Source of the DNA: Mycoplana azooxidifex
GTDB taxonomy: Bacteria > Pseudomonadota > Alphaproteobacteria > Rhizobiales > Rhizobiaceae
Length of the DNA stretch: 64,000 nucleotides
Assembly (NCBI RefSeq): GCF_014196765.1
Contig: NZ_JACIEE010000001.1
Coordinates: 620,001-684,000 of the forward strand
Reading direction: 5' to 3'
Made by a program: the position numbers and the translations under genes. The notes below the pieces were generated by a model. The model worked only from the letters and a program-made list of their open reading frames with translations, was not told the origin of the DNA and ran no database searches. Below are positions 42,253-52,015 of the stretch, piece after piece; position 1 is the first letter of the stretch; each line of letters begins with the position of its first letter.

Positions 42253-42861
42253 ATGAATTTTCCGATCTACTTCACCGGCATGATGATGGGGCTGAGCCTG
42301 ATCGTCGCGATCGGCGCGCAGAATGCCTTCGTTCTCCGGCAGGGATTGCGGCGCGAGCACGTCTTCGCCGTATGCCTCACATGCGGACTGTCCGATGCCA
42401 TCCTGATCCTGATCGGGGTCACGAGCCTCGGGCAGATCACGGCCATGCTGCCGTGGATCGATCCCGCCATGCGATTCGCAGGCGCGGCCTTCCTCGTCTG
42501 GTACGGCGCAAGGAGCCTCTATGCCGCGCTACGCTCGACTAATGGGCTGACGATCGGACATGAGCATTCCCCGGGCTTCTGGCCGACGTTTTCGACCTGC
42601 CTTGCGCTCACCTGGCTCAATCCGCACGTCTACCTCGATACCGTCGTCCTTCTCGGCACCGTCGCCACCCGCTTTCCCGGCGATGAGATGGTGTTCGCCG
42701 CCGGCGCCATGTCCGCTTCTTTCCTGTTCTTCTTCGCGCTCGGCTACGGCGCCACCTGGCTGCGCCCGATCTTCGCGCGGCCGTCGGCATGGCGGATCCT
42801 GGATCTCGCCATCGCCGCCGTCATGTGGATGATCGCCGGCAAGCTGCTGCGCGGGATGTAG
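42253..42861 (+). CDS. argO: LysE/ArgO-family basic amino acid exporter
   Basis: 202 residues with five or six hydrophobic helices. The family signature GAQNAFVLRQGLRREHVF lies after the first helix, and TWLNPHVYLDTVVLLGT near the centre is diagnostic of LysE/ArgO. It exports lysine and/or arginine across the inner membrane. Regulated by the divergent ArgP-type protein. Which amino acid it prefers cannot be told. Confidence 0.92.
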   Translation: MNFPIYFTGMMMGLSLIVAIGAQNAFVLRQGLRREHVFAVCLTCGLSDAILILIGVTSLGQITAMLPWIDPAMRFAGAAFLVWYGARSLYAALRSTNGLTIGHEHSPGFWPTFSTCLALTWLNPHVYLDTVVLLGTVATRFPGDEMVFAAGAMSASFLFFFALGYGATWLRPIFARPSAWRILDLAIAAVMWMIAGKLLRGM

Positions 42862-43001
42862 TCCACCTCTGTCCGCAACCTACCTTTCGGAAATTCCGAT
42901 ATCGTCTTTCTGTTTAATGGATTTGCGAAAGCGGCGAAAAGGGGGCACGCTTCGACCCGGGAACAATACCGCGCACAAAGCGGACAAACCGGGAGACCAT
43001 C

Positions 43002-44162
43002 ATGAAGCGATTCCTGCATTCCTGCACCGCGCTGACCCTTTCCTTCGCTTTCACCACCGCTGCCGTCGCCCAGGAACCGCTGAAGGAGCTCGGCGCCGGC
43101 GAAGGCGAGGTCTCGATCGTCGCCTGGGCCGGCTATATCGAGCGCGGCGAGACCGACAAGGCCTATGACTGGGTCACCGAATTCGAGAAGAAGACCGGCT
43201 GCAAGGTTTCGGTGAAGACCGCCGCCACCTCCGACGAAATGGTCGCGCTGATGAACGAGGGCGGCTTCGACCTCGTCACCGCCTCCGGCGACGCCTCGCG
43301 GCGCCTGATAGCCGGTAAGCGCGTCCAGCCGATCAACACCGACCTGATCCCGAGCTGGAAGACGGTCGACGAACGCCTGCAGAGCGCGCCCTGGAACACG
43401 GTCGAAGGCGTCCACTACGGCACGCCCTATCTTTGGGGCCCGAACGTGCTGATGTACAACACCGAGGCCTTCAAGGGCGAAGCGCCGAAGAGCTGGAGCG
43501 TCGTGTTCGAGGACGTGACGCTGCCGGACGGCAAGTCCAACAAGGGCCGCGTGCAGGCCTATGACGGCCCCATCCACGTCGCCGACGCCGCCAACTACCT
43601 GATGTTCCACAAGCCGGAACTCGGCATCAAGGATCCCTACGAGCTGAACGAGGACCAGTACAAGGCGGCCCTCGACCTGCTTCGCGTCCAGCGCACGCTC
43701 GTCGGCCGCTACTGGCACGACGCCATGATCCAGATCGACGACTTCAAGAACGAGGGCGTCGTCGCATCCGGCTCCTGGCCCTTCCAGGTCAACCTGATGA
43801 AGGCCGAGAAGCAGCCGATCGCCTCGACCTTCCCCGAGGAAGGCGTCACCGGCTGGTCGGACACGACCATGCTGCACGCCGAAAGCGAGCATCCGAACTG
43901 CGCCTACCTGTGGATGGAGCATTCGCTGTCGGCCAAGGTGCAGGGCGACGCCGCCGCCTGGTTCGGCGCCGTCCCCTCGGTCCCGGCCGCCTGCAAGGGC
44001 AACGAACTTTTGACCGACGAAGGCTGCGCCACGAACGGCTTCGACAATTTCGAGAAGATCCGCTTCTGGAAGACGCCGGTCTCCAAATGCGAAAGCCAGG
44101 GCGAGTGCGTGCCCTACCACCGCTGGGTATCGGACTACATCGGCGTGATCGGCGGGCGCTGA
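43002..44162 (+). CDS. ABC transporter substrate-binding protein, spermidine/putrescine (PotD) type
   Basis: 386 residues. A signal peptide (FLHSCTALTLSFAFTTAAVA, ending AQE) precedes a PotD/family-1-type binding protein: VSIVAWAGYIERGE, the FDLVTASGDASRRLIAGKRV block and YGTPYLWGPNVLMYNT. Several cysteines in the C-terminal 60 residues (AACKG, EGCAT, SKCESQGEC) may form disulfides in the periplasm. It heads an importer operon ending in an aminobutyraldehyde-dehydrogenase-like gene, so a polyamine or related amine is the likely ligand. Confidence 0.9.
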   Translation: MKRFLHSCTALTLSFAFTTAAVAQEPLKELGAGEGEVSIVAWAGYIERGETDKAYDWVTEFEKKTGCKVSVKTAATSDEMVALMNEGGFDLVTASGDASRRLIAGKRVQPINTDLIPSWKTVDERLQSAPWNTVEGVHYGTPYLWGPNVLMYNTEAFKGEAPKSWSVVFEDVTLPDGKSNKGRVQAYDGPIHVADAANYLMFHKPELGIKDPYELNEDQYKAALDLLRVQRTLVGRYWHDAMIQIDDFKNEGVVASGSWPFQVNLMKAEKQPIASTFPEEGVTGWSDTTMLHAESEHPNCAYLWMEHSLSAKVQGDAAAWFGAVPSVPAACKGNELLTDEGCATNGFDNFEKIRFWKTPVSKCESQGECVPYHRWVSDYIGVIGGR

Positions 44163-44167
44163 GGCCG

Positions 44168-44270
44168 CTTTATCCCTCCCCCTTGTGGGGAGGGTGGCCC
44201 GACAGGGCCGGGAGGGGTTTGACGCAAAGTGTCCCCTCCCCAACCCTCCCCGCAAGGGGGAGGAGTCCGC
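44168..44270. repeat. Inverted pair of palindromic repeats inside the polyamine-type operon
   Basis: CCCTCCCCCTTGTGGGGAGG (from about 44175) with a GGCCCGACAGGGCC arm faces CCCTCCCCGCAAGGGGGAGG (ending about 44264). The 192-bp gap between binding-protein and ATPase genes holds nothing else I recognise. Such a hairpin often lets the binding-protein mRNA accumulate over the distal part, which is inference here. Confidence 0.75.
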
Positions 44271-44354
44271 TTTCATATGCCGCCCGCTCCCGGTTACTCA
44301 CCGGGCACTGTTGCCGTGGGCCGCATAGCCTCTCGTGCCCGGAGTTAGACGCCC

Positions 44355-45371
44355 ATGACCACCGCTGTGCTGTTCGACAAGGTATCCCGACACTTCGGCA
44401 GCGTCCGCGCCGTCGACAGCGTCGATCTGGCCGTGGTGGAGGGCGAGTTCTTCGCCATGCTCGGCCCGTCCGGCTCGGGCAAGACCACATGCCTGCGGCT
44501 GATGGCGGGATTCGAGCAGCCGACCGGCGGCCATATCGAGATCTTCGGCGAGACGGCCGAGGGCGTCCCGCCCTACCGGCGCAATGTCAACACCGTTTTC
44601 CAGGACTACGCGCTGTTCCCGCATCTCTCCATTCTCGAGAACGTCGCCTACGGGCTGATGGTCAAGGGCGTCGGCAAGGAGGAGCGGCTGAAAGCCGCGG
44701 AGGATGCGCTCGCCATGGTCAAACTTCCCGGCTACGGCACGCGCCGGCCCGGCCAGTTGTCCGGCGGACAGCGCCAGCGCGTTGCGCTCGCCCGCGCGCT
44801 CGTCAATCGCCCGCGCGTGCTGCTGCTCGACGAACCGCTCGGCGCGCTCGACCTGAAACTGCGCGAGCAGATGCAGGAGGAGCTGAAGACACTGCAGAAG
44901 TCGCTCGGCATCACCTTCGTCTTCGTCACCCACGACCAGGGCGAGGCATTGTCGATGGCCGACCGCGTTGCCGTGTTCAACGACGGCCGCATCCAGCAGC
45001 TCGGCACGCCCGAAGAGGTCTACAAGCGCCCGCAAACCCGCTTCGTCGCCGATTTCGTCGGCTCTTCCAACGTGCTCTCGCCGGCTTTCGTCAAGAGCCT
45101 CGGCTACCCGGCCCGCTATGCGAGCCTGCGTCCCGAGGCGCTGTCGCTCGGCGGCGGCACCGGCGACGTTACCGGCGAACGCAAGCGCGTCACCGGCACG
45201 GTGGTGGCGACCAGTTTCCTCGGCGCCGCCAACCGCGTGACGGTCGAGGCCGGCGGCGGCACGCGTATCGCCGCCATGGTCCCGGCCTCCGAGGCGCTTC
45301 CCGAACAGGGCAGCGGCGTCACCCTCTCCTTCGCCGCCCACGACCTGCACCTGATGGACGAGGCGGCATGA
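44355..45371 (+). CDS. ABC transporter ATPase, PotA type
   Basis: 338 residues. Walker A GPSGSGKTT at about 36-44, signature LSGGQRQR, Walker B LLLDEPLGALD, switch His in VTHDQGEA, and a C-terminal TOBE domain (about 255-338). Start ATG 44355. Its stop overlaps the next permease start (ATGA). Powers the polyamine-type importer. Confidence 0.93.
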   Translation: MTTAVLFDKVSRHFGSVRAVDSVDLAVVEGEFFAMLGPSGSGKTTCLRLMAGFEQPTGGHIEIFGETAEGVPPYRRNVNTVFQDYALFPHLSILENVAYGLMVKGVGKEERLKAAEDALAMVKLPGYGTRRPGQLSGGQRQRVALARALVNRPRVLLLDEPLGALDLKLREQMQEELKTLQKSLGITFVFVTHDQGEALSMADRVAVFNDGRIQQLGTPEEVYKRPQTRFVADFVGSSNVLSPAFVKSLGYPARYASLRPEALSLGGGTGDVTGERKRVTGTVVATSFLGAANRVTVEAGGGTRIAAMVPASEALPEQGSGVTLSFAAHDLHLMDEAA

Positions 45372-46318
45372 GCGCGATCACGCAGACCAGCATCCTCGAA
45401 GGCCGCAGCGGCACCTTCGCTCGCCTGTCGGATTTCTTCTGGCGCAACCCGAAGATCCTGCTGTTCCTGATGCTCGCGCCGCCGCTGCTCTGGCTCGGCA
45501 TCATCTATCTCGGCTCGCTGTTTGCGCTGCTCCTGCAGAGCTTCTTCTCGATCGACGAGTTCTCCGGGCTCATCAACTACGAGTTCACGCTCGACACCTA
45601 CCGGCAACTGCTGATCCCGTCGAATTTCGATATCATCCTGCGCACCGTCGTCATGGCGGCGCTGGTGACGCTGGCGTCTGCCGTGATCGCCTTTCCGATC
45701 GCCTACTACGCCGCCCGCTACGCCCGCGGCAAATGGAAGGCGCTCTTCTATCTCGGCGTGATGCTGCCGCTGTGGTCGAGCTATCTCGTCAAGGTCTATG
45801 CCTGGAAGCTGATCCTCGCCAAGGAGGGCATATTCACCTGGTTCCTCGCCAAGCTGCACCTGACGTGGCTGCTCGATGCCTGGCTCTCCCTCCCCGTCGT
45901 CGGCGGAAACTCGCTGTCGATCAGCTACACCGGCACCTTCATCGTCTTCGTCTATGTCTGGATGCCCTTCATGATCCTGCCGATCCAGGCAGCGCTCGAG
46001 CGCGTGCCCGGAAACCTGATCGAGGCGTCCGCCGATCTCGGCGGCAACCCGGCGCAGACCTTCCGCCACGTGCTGTTCCCGCTGGCGCTGCCCGGCATCA
46101 TCGCAGGCTCGATATTCACCTTCTCGCTGACGCTCGGCGACTACATCATCCCGCAGATCATCGGCTCGTCGCGGCTGTTCATCGGCCAGGCCGTCTACGC
46201 CCAGCAGGGCACGGCCGGCAACATCCCGCTCGCCGCCGCCTTCACCGTCGTCCCGATCGTCATCATGGGTTTCTACCTGTGGATGGCCAAGAAGCAGGGA
46301 GCCTTCGATGCGCTCTGA
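45368..46318 (+). CDS. ABC transporter permease, PotB type
   Basis: 316 residues from ATG 45368, coupled to the ATPase gene by ATGA. One N-terminal helix ([20 protein letters not shown]) is followed by a periplasmic segment and a five-helix BPD_transp_1 domain; the coupling loop is [20 protein letters not shown]. The stop overlaps the next permease gene by 11 bases. Forms the channel with the PotC-type protein. Confidence 0.92.
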   Translation: MSAITQTSILEGRSGTFARLSDFFWRNPKILLFLMLAPPLLWLGIIYLGSLFALLLQSFFSIDEFSGLINYEFTLDTYRQLLIPSNFDIILRTVVMAALVTLASAVIAFPIAYYAARYARGKWKALFYLGVMLPLWSSYLVKVYAWKLILAKEGIFTWFLAKLHLTWLLDAWLSLPVVGGNSLSISYTGTFIVFVYVWMPFMILPIQAALERVPGNLIEASADLGGNPAQTFRHVLFPLALPGIIAGSIFTFSLTLGDYIIPQIIGSSRLFIGQAVYAQQGTAGNIPLAAAFTVVPIVIMGFYLWMAKKQGAFDAL

Positions 46319-47123
46319 CCGCTCCGCCTCCGCCCCCATGGGCCTGAAGATCGCCGCCGCCGCAGGCCTGCTGTTCCTGCACGTGCCGATCCTGCTGATC
46401 TTCCTCTATGCCTTTACCACCGAGGAGAAGAGCTACCAGTTTCCGCCGCCCGGCTATACGCTCAAATGGCTGGCCGTCGCCTGGGATCGCCCCGACGTCT
46501 GGGCCGCACTCGGCCTCTCGGTCCGGGTCGCCTCGATCGCCACTGCAGTGGCGCTGGTGCTCGGCACGCTCTGCGCCGCCGCCGTCAGCCAGACGCGCTT
46601 CTTCGGCCGCGAGACGATCTCGCTGCTCGTCATCCTGCCGATCGCGCTGCCCGGCATCATCACCGGCATCGCGCTGCGCTCGGCCTTCTCGTTTGCCGAG
46701 ATCCCGTTTTCGTTCTGGACGATCGTGCTCGGCCACGCCACCTTCTGCGTCGTGGTGGTCTACAACAACGCGGTGGCCCGTTTCCGCCGCGTCTCCGGCT
46801 CGCTGATCGAGGCTTCGATGGACCTCGGCGCCGACGGCTTCCAGACCTTCCGATACGTGATCCTGCCCAATATCGGCACGGCCCTTCTCGCCGGCGGCAT
46901 GCTCGCCTTCGCGCTCTCCTTCGACGAGGTGATCGTTACCACGTTCACCGCCGGCCAGCAGCAGACGTTGCCGATCTGGATGCTGGAGGAACTGGTGCGT
47001 CCGCGCCAGCGGCCGGTGACAAACGTGGTCGCCATGCTCGTGGTGCTCGTCACACTGCTGCCGATCCTCGCGGCCTACTACCTGACCCGCGAGGGCGACC
47101 AGGTCGCAGGCGCCGGCAAATAG
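46308..47123 (+). CDS. ABC transporter permease, PotC type
   Basis: 271 residues. A leading helix ([20 protein letters not shown]) and a BPD_transp_1 domain with the coupling loop [20 protein letters not shown]. The YAFTTEE segment after helix 1 is typical of PotC/YdcV-type subunits. Starts inside the 3' end of the PotB-type gene. Inner-membrane partner of the preceding permease. Confidence 0.92.
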   Translation: MRSDRSASAPMGLKIAAAAGLLFLHVPILLIFLYAFTTEEKSYQFPPPGYTLKWLAVAWDRPDVWAALGLSVRVASIATAVALVLGTLCAAAVSQTRFFGRETISLLVILPIALPGIITGIALRSAFSFAEIPFSFWTIVLGHATFCVVVVYNNAVARFRRVSGSLIEASMDLGADGFQTFRYVILPNIGTALLAGGMLAFALSFDEVIVTTFTAGQQQTLPIWMLEELVRPRQRPVTNVVAMLVVLVTLLPILAAYYLTREGDQVAGAGK

Positions 47124-47154
47124 AACAACGAACTGAGATCAAGGGAGAATCCTG

Positions 47155-48582
47155 ATGGACACGCAGATGCTGATCGGCGGACGCTTCGAGGCCGGCACGG
47201 AGAGCGAGGAGCACATTCTCAACCCGAAGACCGGCGAGACGGTGGCCGACCTCCCGGAAGCCTCGCATGCCCAGATCGACGCCGCCGTCGACGCCGCCGA
47301 GAAGTCCTATCTCGCCTGGTCGATGACCACCCCCGGCGAGCGCTCCGGCTACCTCCTGAAGATCGCCGACGCGATCGAGGCCGACGCCGATGCCTTCGCA
47401 GCCCTCGAAGCGCTGAACTGCGGCAAGCCGATCAATGCCGTCAGGAACGACGAGATCCCCGCGATCGTCGATTGCTGGCGCTTCTTCGCCGGCGCCGTCC
47501 GCTCGATGACGGCAACTGTCGCCGGCGAATACCTGCCCGGCCACACCTCGATGATCCGCCGCGACCCGATCGGTATCGTCGGCTCGATCGCGCCGTGGAA
47601 CTATCCGCTGATGATGATGGCCTGGAAGCTGGCGCCGGCGATCGCCGGCGGCAACACGGTCGTCTTCAAGCCATCGGAACAGACGCCGCTGACGGCGCTC
47701 AAGATGGCGGGGCTGCTGGCCGGCATCCTGCCCGAGGGCGTCGTCAACATCGTGCTCGGCCGTGGCGAGACCGTCGGCAACGCGCTGATCAACCACCCTA
47801 AGATCAACATGGTCTCGATCACCGGCGACGTGGCGACCGGCAAGAAGGTGCTGGCGGCCGCAGCCAAGTCGGTCAAGCGCACGCACTTGGAACTCGGTGG
47901 CAAGGCGCCGGTGATCGTCTATGACGACGCCGACCTCGAGGCGGTCGTGAACGGCATCCGCGCCTTCGGCTACTACAACGCCGGCCAGGACTGCACCGCC
48001 GCGTGCCGCATCTATGCGGAGAAGGGCATCTACGACAGGTTCGTCGCCGAGCTTTCCGCCGCTGTCTCCACCATCCGCTACAACCAGCCCGACGACACCG
48101 AGAACGAGATCGGCCCGCTGATCTCCAAGCGCCAGCGCGACCGCGTGGCGAGCTTCGTCGAGCGCGCGTCCGACGTGAAGCACATCGAGATCGTCACCGG
48201 CGGCGCATCTGGCAGCGACAACGGCTTCTTCTTTCAGCCGACCGTGATCGCCGGCGCCACGCAGGAGGACGAGATCGTCCGCCGCGAGGTGTTCGGACCC
48301 GTCGTTTCCGTCACCCGCTTTACGGGCGAGGCGCAGGCGATCGGATGGGCCAACGACAGCGACTACGGCCTCGCCTCCTCTGTCTGGACGAAGGACATCT
48401 CCAAGGCGATGCGCGCCGCTGCACGGCTCCAGTACGGCTGCACCTGGATCAACACCCATTTCATGCTGTGCAACGAAATGCCCCACGGGGGCGTCAAGCA
48501 GTCGGGCTACGGCAAGGACATGTCCGTCTATGCGCTGGAAGACTACACCGCCGTGCGCCACGTCATGATCAACCACGGCTGA
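47155..48582 (+). CDS. patD: Aldehyde dehydrogenase, probable gamma-aminobutyraldehyde dehydrogenase (PatD-like)
   Basis: 475 residues, 31 bp after the permease gene and with GGGAGAA upstream. Full aldehyde dehydrogenase: SIAPWNYPL, the NAD-binding [12 protein letters not shown], the catalytic Glu in LELGGKAP and the catalytic Cys in NAGQDCTAA. Length and the C-terminal [20 protein letters not shown] match PatD. In an operon with a polyamine-type importer it would oxidise 4-aminobutanal (or a related aminoaldehyde) to GABA. Betaine-aldehyde dehydrogenase is a close alternative in this methylated-amine setting. Confidence 0.85.
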   Translation: MDTQMLIGGRFEAGTESEEHILNPKTGETVADLPEASHAQIDAAVDAAEKSYLAWSMTTPGERSGYLLKIADAIEADADAFAALEALNCGKPINAVRNDEIPAIVDCWRFFAGAVRSMTATVAGEYLPGHTSMIRRDPIGIVGSIAPWNYPLMMMAWKLAPAIAGGNTVVFKPSEQTPLTALKMAGLLAGILPEGVVNIVLGRGETVGNALINHPKINMVSITGDVATGKKVLAAAAKSVKRTHLELGGKAPVIVYDDADLEAVVNGIRAFGYYNAGQDCTAACRIYAEKGIYDRFVAELSAAVSTIRYNQPDDTENEIGPLISKRQRDRVASFVERASDVKHIEIVTGGASGSDNGFFFQPTVIAGATQEDEIVRREVFGPVVSVTRFTGEAQAIGWANDSDYGLASSVWTKDISKAMRAAARLQYGCTWINTHFMLCNEMPHGGVKQSGYGKDMSVYALEDYTAVRHVMINHG

Positions 48583-48593
48583 TCGATCATCGC

Positions 48594-48615
48594 GCCCGGC
48601 GGCTCTCCGCCGGGC
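48594..48615 (+). terminator. GC-rich hairpin after the aldehyde dehydrogenase gene
   Basis: GCCCGGCGG and CCGCCGGGC form a perfect 9-bp stem with a four-base loop. No T-run follows, so it may act as a transcript stabiliser or weak terminator. Confidence 0.5.
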
Positions 48616-48698
48616 CCCTGGGCCGCCCGGAATCGGCGGTCATGGAACAAATTCTGCCCTCGCGCGTCTTTCCTCCGGTTCAAGAGAGGACACTGCAC

Positions 48699-48872
48699 AT
48701 GCTGAAATGGGCCCTTATCTTCCTCGTGATTTCCCTGATCTCCGGTTTTCTCGGCTTTCGGGGCGTCTCTTCGGCAGCCGCCACGGTCGCCAAGGTGCTT
48801 TTCGCCATCGCCCTGATTCTGTTCCTCATTTTCCTCGTCCTCGCCCTCATGGCGGGCAGCGCGGTGGTCTAG
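48699..48872 (+). CDS. DUF1328 small membrane protein (YtjA-like)
   Basis: 57 residues from ATG 48699 behind AGAGAGGA. Two hydrophobic helices ([17 protein letters not shown] and [19 protein letters not shown]) separated by [12 protein letters not shown] are the whole protein and match DUF1328. Usually a stress-associated inner-membrane peptide of unknown function. A clear terminator follows. Confidence 0.85.
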   Translation: MLKWALIFLVISLISGFLGFRGVSSAAATVAKVLFAIALILFLIFLVLALMAGSAVV

Positions 48873-48898
48873 CGGGATACTGCCTATTGGTGAAACTC

Positions 48899-48930
48899 AA
48901 TGACCGCCACCACCATGGCGGTCATTTTTC
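48899..48930 (+). terminator. Rho-independent terminator after the DUF1328 gene
   Basis: AATGACCGCCA (48899-48909) pairs perfectly with TGGCGGTCATT (48916-48926) across a six-base loop, followed by TTTC. The stem is 11 bp. A strong terminator separating this gene from the iron locus. Confidence 0.85.
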
Positions 48931-48959
48931 GTTGCATGAGCGCAACACCACCATAAACA

Positions 48960-48974
48960 TGACATTATTTATCA
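48960..48974 (+). promoter_or_regulatory. IRO-box-like operator (TGA-N9-TCA) upstream of the iron genes
   Basis: TGACATTATTTATCA matches the rhizobial iron-responsive operator TGA-N9-TCA recognised by RirA, in an AT-rich stretch 74 bp before the receptor start. Flanking bases extend the symmetry (A on the left, T on the right). Iron repression of the operon is therefore likely. Confidence 0.55.
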
Positions 48975-49047
48975 TATAAACCTTGCGCATCGCAAAAACA
49001 TAATGAGAACAGTCATCTTATTGACCCAGTAACATCACGAGACCTCG

Positions 49048-51234
49048 ATGCCCCAGACCTCTTCGCCGCTCCGCCCCACGCTCGTCCTCGCCCTCGCCGG
49101 AACCTCGCTGCTCGCGCTGTCGCTTACGGCGCACGCGCAGGACCAGGCCGCGGCGGCCTCCACCGAGGGGACGACGACGCTGGAAGAGATCGTCGTCGAT
49201 GGCGGCAGCGGCGGCGTGATCACGGCCGATGGCTATGTCGGCAAGAGCAGTGCGACGGGTGCCAAGGTCGACACGCCCTTCCTGCAGACCCCGCAGTCGG
49301 TATCTTCCGTGACCGCGCAACAGCTGAAGGACCGCAATCCGCAGACGCTGCTGGATGTGCTGGCCTACACGCCCAACACGCGCACCACCGCCTACGGCTT
49401 CGACCCGCGCTTCGATTCCTTCACCGTGCGCGGCTTCGACGTGACCTATAACGGCGTCTTCCGCGACAACCTGCGCCAGCCGGGCGCGGGCTCCTCGCTC
49501 TTCAAGACCGAACCCTACGGGCTCGAGGGCGTCTCGATCCTGCGCGGCCCCTCCTCCGCCCTCTACGGCGCCTCCGGCGCCGGCGGCCTGTACAACCTGA
49601 TCACCAAGCGCCCGACCGAGGAGACGCTGCGCGAGGTCGAGGTGCAATACGGCACCAACAACCGCTATCAGGGCCAGTTCGACTTCTCCGGCGCGGTCAA
49701 CGACACCGATCCGTTTTACTACCGCCTGACCGGACTCGCCCGCAATTCGGATACGGAACAGGTCGGCGTTCCCGACGACCGCCTCTACATCGCCCCGGCC
49801 TTCACCTGGAAGCCGGACGAGGACACGCGGCTGACCGTTCTCGGTGAGTATTCGCGCACCAAGACCGGCGGCACAGCGGCCTACTATTTCGACACCACCA
49901 CCGGCAAGGTGACCGACTTCTTTGCCGGCAACCCGGCCTTCAACGACTCTGTCCAGAACCAGGGCCGCATCGGCTACGAGTTCGAGCACCGCTTCAACGA
50001 GACCTTCACCTTCCGCCAGAACGTGCGCGCCTCGACGCTGGACATCGAGGCCGACTGGGCCTTCGCCTATGCGCCGAACGCCGTCGACCCGACGCTGATC
50101 GACCGCAGCGCCGGCTCCTTCGAGGAGCGGCTTTCGGCCATTGTGATCGACAACCAGCTGGTCTCCGAGTTCGACACCGGCGCCTTCAGCCACACGCTCC
50201 TGACCGGCCTGGACCTGATGAAACTGCGCTACAGGTCGTTCAACGGCTACGGCGTCTCGCCGCCGCTCGACACCAACGATCCGACCCGCGGCGATCCGAT
50301 GGATCGCATTCCCTACACCGAGCGCGTCGACCAGGACCAGTGGCAGATCGGCACCTATATCCAGGACCAGATCCGCTACGACGCCTGGACCCTGACGCTC
50401 GGCGGCCGCTATGACTGGGTCTCCACCGACACTGACAGTACCGATCTCGTCGGCGGCGCGGTCTCCGCCAACGACCAGAGCGACCGCGCCTTCTCCAAGC
50501 GCATCGGCCTGACCTACGAATTCGACTTCGGCCTGGCGCCCTATGCCAGCTATTCGACCGCCTTTTCGCCGAACGCCGGCTACAACCAGGAAACCGACGC
50601 CCCCTTCAAGCCGACCGAGAGCGAGCAGGAAGAAATCGGCGTGAAGTATCTCCTGCCCAACAGCAACACCATGCTGTCGGCTGCGTTGTTCAACATCGAC
50701 CAGGAGAACGGCCTCTACTACGAAGTCGTGGACCTGCCGACAGGCCCGGCCAACATCCAGGTCCAGCGCGGCAAGCTGCGCTCGCGCGGCGTCGAGTTGG
50801 AGGCCAACACCAGCCTCGACAACGGCCTGTCGCTGACGGCCTCCTACTCCTACACCCAGATGAAGATCATCGAAGGCCCGGTAGGCACGGTCGACAACGA
50901 CGTTTCCTCGACACCCCGCCATCAGGCGGCGCTCTGGGCCTTCTATACGATGCCGGAAGACACTGCGCTCGATGGCCTCGGCATCGGCGGCGGCGCGCGC
51001 TTCATCGGCGCCAGCTATGGCGATGACGAGAACACGATGGAGAACGGCTCGCGCGTCCTCTTCGACGCAGCCCTGCGCTACGACTTCGCCGCGATCGACA
51101 AGAAGATGGAGGGCCTGGCCCTGCAGGTGAACGCCACCAACATCTTCGACCGCCGCGACCCCGTCTGCTCGGCCGGCTTCTGCTACAAGGACCAGGGCCG
51201 CACGGTCATCGGTTCGCTGAAATACACATGGTGA
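49048..51234 (+). CDS. TonB-dependent siderophore receptor
   Basis: 728 residues. A signal peptide (LVLALAGTSLLALSLTAHA) precedes a TonB-box-like region (TTLEEIVVDGG), the plug domain (TPQSVSSVTAQQLKDRNPQT, ILRGPSSALYGASGAGG) and a 22-strand-type barrel ending GSLKYTW, with the C-terminal aromatic residue required for outer-membrane insertion. The plug type is that of FhuA/FoxA/FpvA ferric-siderophore receptors. The next gene is a ferric-siderophore reductase, so a hydroxamate-type siderophore is plausible. Probably iron-repressed through the upstream IRO-like box. Confidence 0.92.
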   Translation: MPQTSSPLRPTLVLALAGTSLLALSLTAHAQDQAAAASTEGTTTLEEIVVDGGSGGVITADGYVGKSSATGAKVDTPFLQTPQSVSSVTAQQLKDRNPQTLLDVLAYTPNTRTTAYGFDPRFDSFTVRGFDVTYNGVFRDNLRQPGAGSSLFKTEPYGLEGVSILRGPSSALYGASGAGGLYNLITKRPTEETLREVEVQYGTNNRYQGQFDFSGAVNDTDPFYYRLTGLARNSDTEQVGVPDDRLYIAPAFTWKPDEDTRLTVLGEYSRTKTGGTAAYYFDTTTGKVTDFFAGNPAFNDSVQNQGRIGYEFEHRFNETFTFRQNVRASTLDIEADWAFAYAPNAVDPTLIDRSAGSFEERLSAIVIDNQLVSEFDTGAFSHTLLTGLDLMKLRYRSFNGYGVSPPLDTNDPTRGDPMDRIPYTERVDQDQWQIGTYIQDQIRYDAWTLTLGGRYDWVSTDTDSTDLVGGAVSANDQSDRAFSKRIGLTYEFDFGLAPYASYSTAFSPNAGYNQETDAPFKPTESEQEEIGVKYLLPNSNTMLSAALFNIDQENGLYYEVVDLPTGPANIQVQRGKLRSRGVELEANTSLDNGLSLTASYSYTQMKIIEGPVGTVDNDVSSTPRHQAALWAFYTMPEDTALDGLGIGGGARFIGASYGDDENTMENGSRVLFDAALRYDFAAIDKKMEGLALQVNATNIFDRRDPVCSAGFCYKDQGRTVIGSLKYTW

Positions 51235-52013
51235 CGCAATTGGACGCAATCCCTCCCAGGGCTGACGAAACCGTCTTCGGGCCGCAAGGCCTGAAGGCGG
51301 TCTTTTCGGGCGAGCATGCCTGGTGCGGCGAGAAGATGATGCTCTCGTCGGACCTCGACCATGCCATGCCGATCCGCGACGTCTTCGAGAGCGGCACCTT
51401 CGCGACCGGCCTCGATACCTATGCGCAGAGCCATGGAGTCGATCGCAGGGCAGTCGCGTCCTACTGGTCGCTCTACTATTTCTCGGCGCTTTCGATCCCC
51501 TATATCGTCGCGCGCCGGGCCGCCCTCGCCCTGCCGATCGCCGTCGACGACATGACGATCGCGCTCGCCGACGACGGCCTGCCGCGCGCCTTCGGCCTGC
51601 CACACGCCGGCGACTGGTGCGAGAGCGATGCCCCCCTCGAACTGGTCAAGCCGCTCGCCAGCGCCCATCTGTCGGAAGTGGTGGCTCACTTGAAGCGCTT
51701 TGGCGGCATGGCCCCGAAACTCGGCTGGAACAACGCTGCCGTCTATATCGACTACGCGATCAACGCGACGGAAACCGCCCCCGCAGTCGTGACAAATGGC
51801 CGGGACACCGACGATCACTGGTCGGCGCGCATGCTGTTCGAAGAGAAGGCCTTCGCCGACGGCACCGCCAATCCCTTCCACGGCTGCCTGCGCCATGAGA
51901 TGGCCGGGGCCGAGGTCCAGTGTCGCCGCAAGGTCTGCTGCCTGCGCTACATGCTGCCGGGCATCCCGAGCTGCGGCGAACTCTGCGCCCTGCCCGAACA
52001 GAGGAAGCACTGA
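51228..52013 (+). CDS. fhuF: FhuF-like ferric-siderophore reductase
   Basis: 261 residues from ATG 51228, overlapping the receptor stop. The FhuF pattern is present: PLIHLS-like middle replaced by SVHLSE-type segments, WNNAAVYIDYAI, and the C-terminal cysteine cluster RKVCCLRYMLPGIPSCGELC that binds a 2Fe-2S centre. The last two Cys are three residues apart (CGELC), where E. coli FhuF has two (CGDC). Such enzymes release iron from hydroxamate siderophores in the cytoplasm. Coupled to the receptor and binding-protein genes. Confidence 0.85.
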   Translation: MVTQLDAIPPRADETVFGPQGLKAVFSGEHAWCGEKMMLSSDLDHAMPIRDVFESGTFATGLDTYAQSHGVDRRAVASYWSLYYFSALSIPYIVARRAALALPIAVDDMTIALADDGLPRAFGLPHAGDWCESDAPLELVKPLASAHLSEVVAHLKRFGGMAPKLGWNNAAVYIDYAINATETAPAVVTNGRDTDDHWSARMLFEEKAFADGTANPFHGCLRHEMAGAEVQCRRKVCCLRYMLPGIPSCGELCALPEQRKH

Positions 52014-52015
52014 CC

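Noticed and set aside
49018-51603. 861-codon minus-strand open frame
   Set aside because: Antisense of the TonB receptor, whose signal peptide, plug and barrel end are clear.
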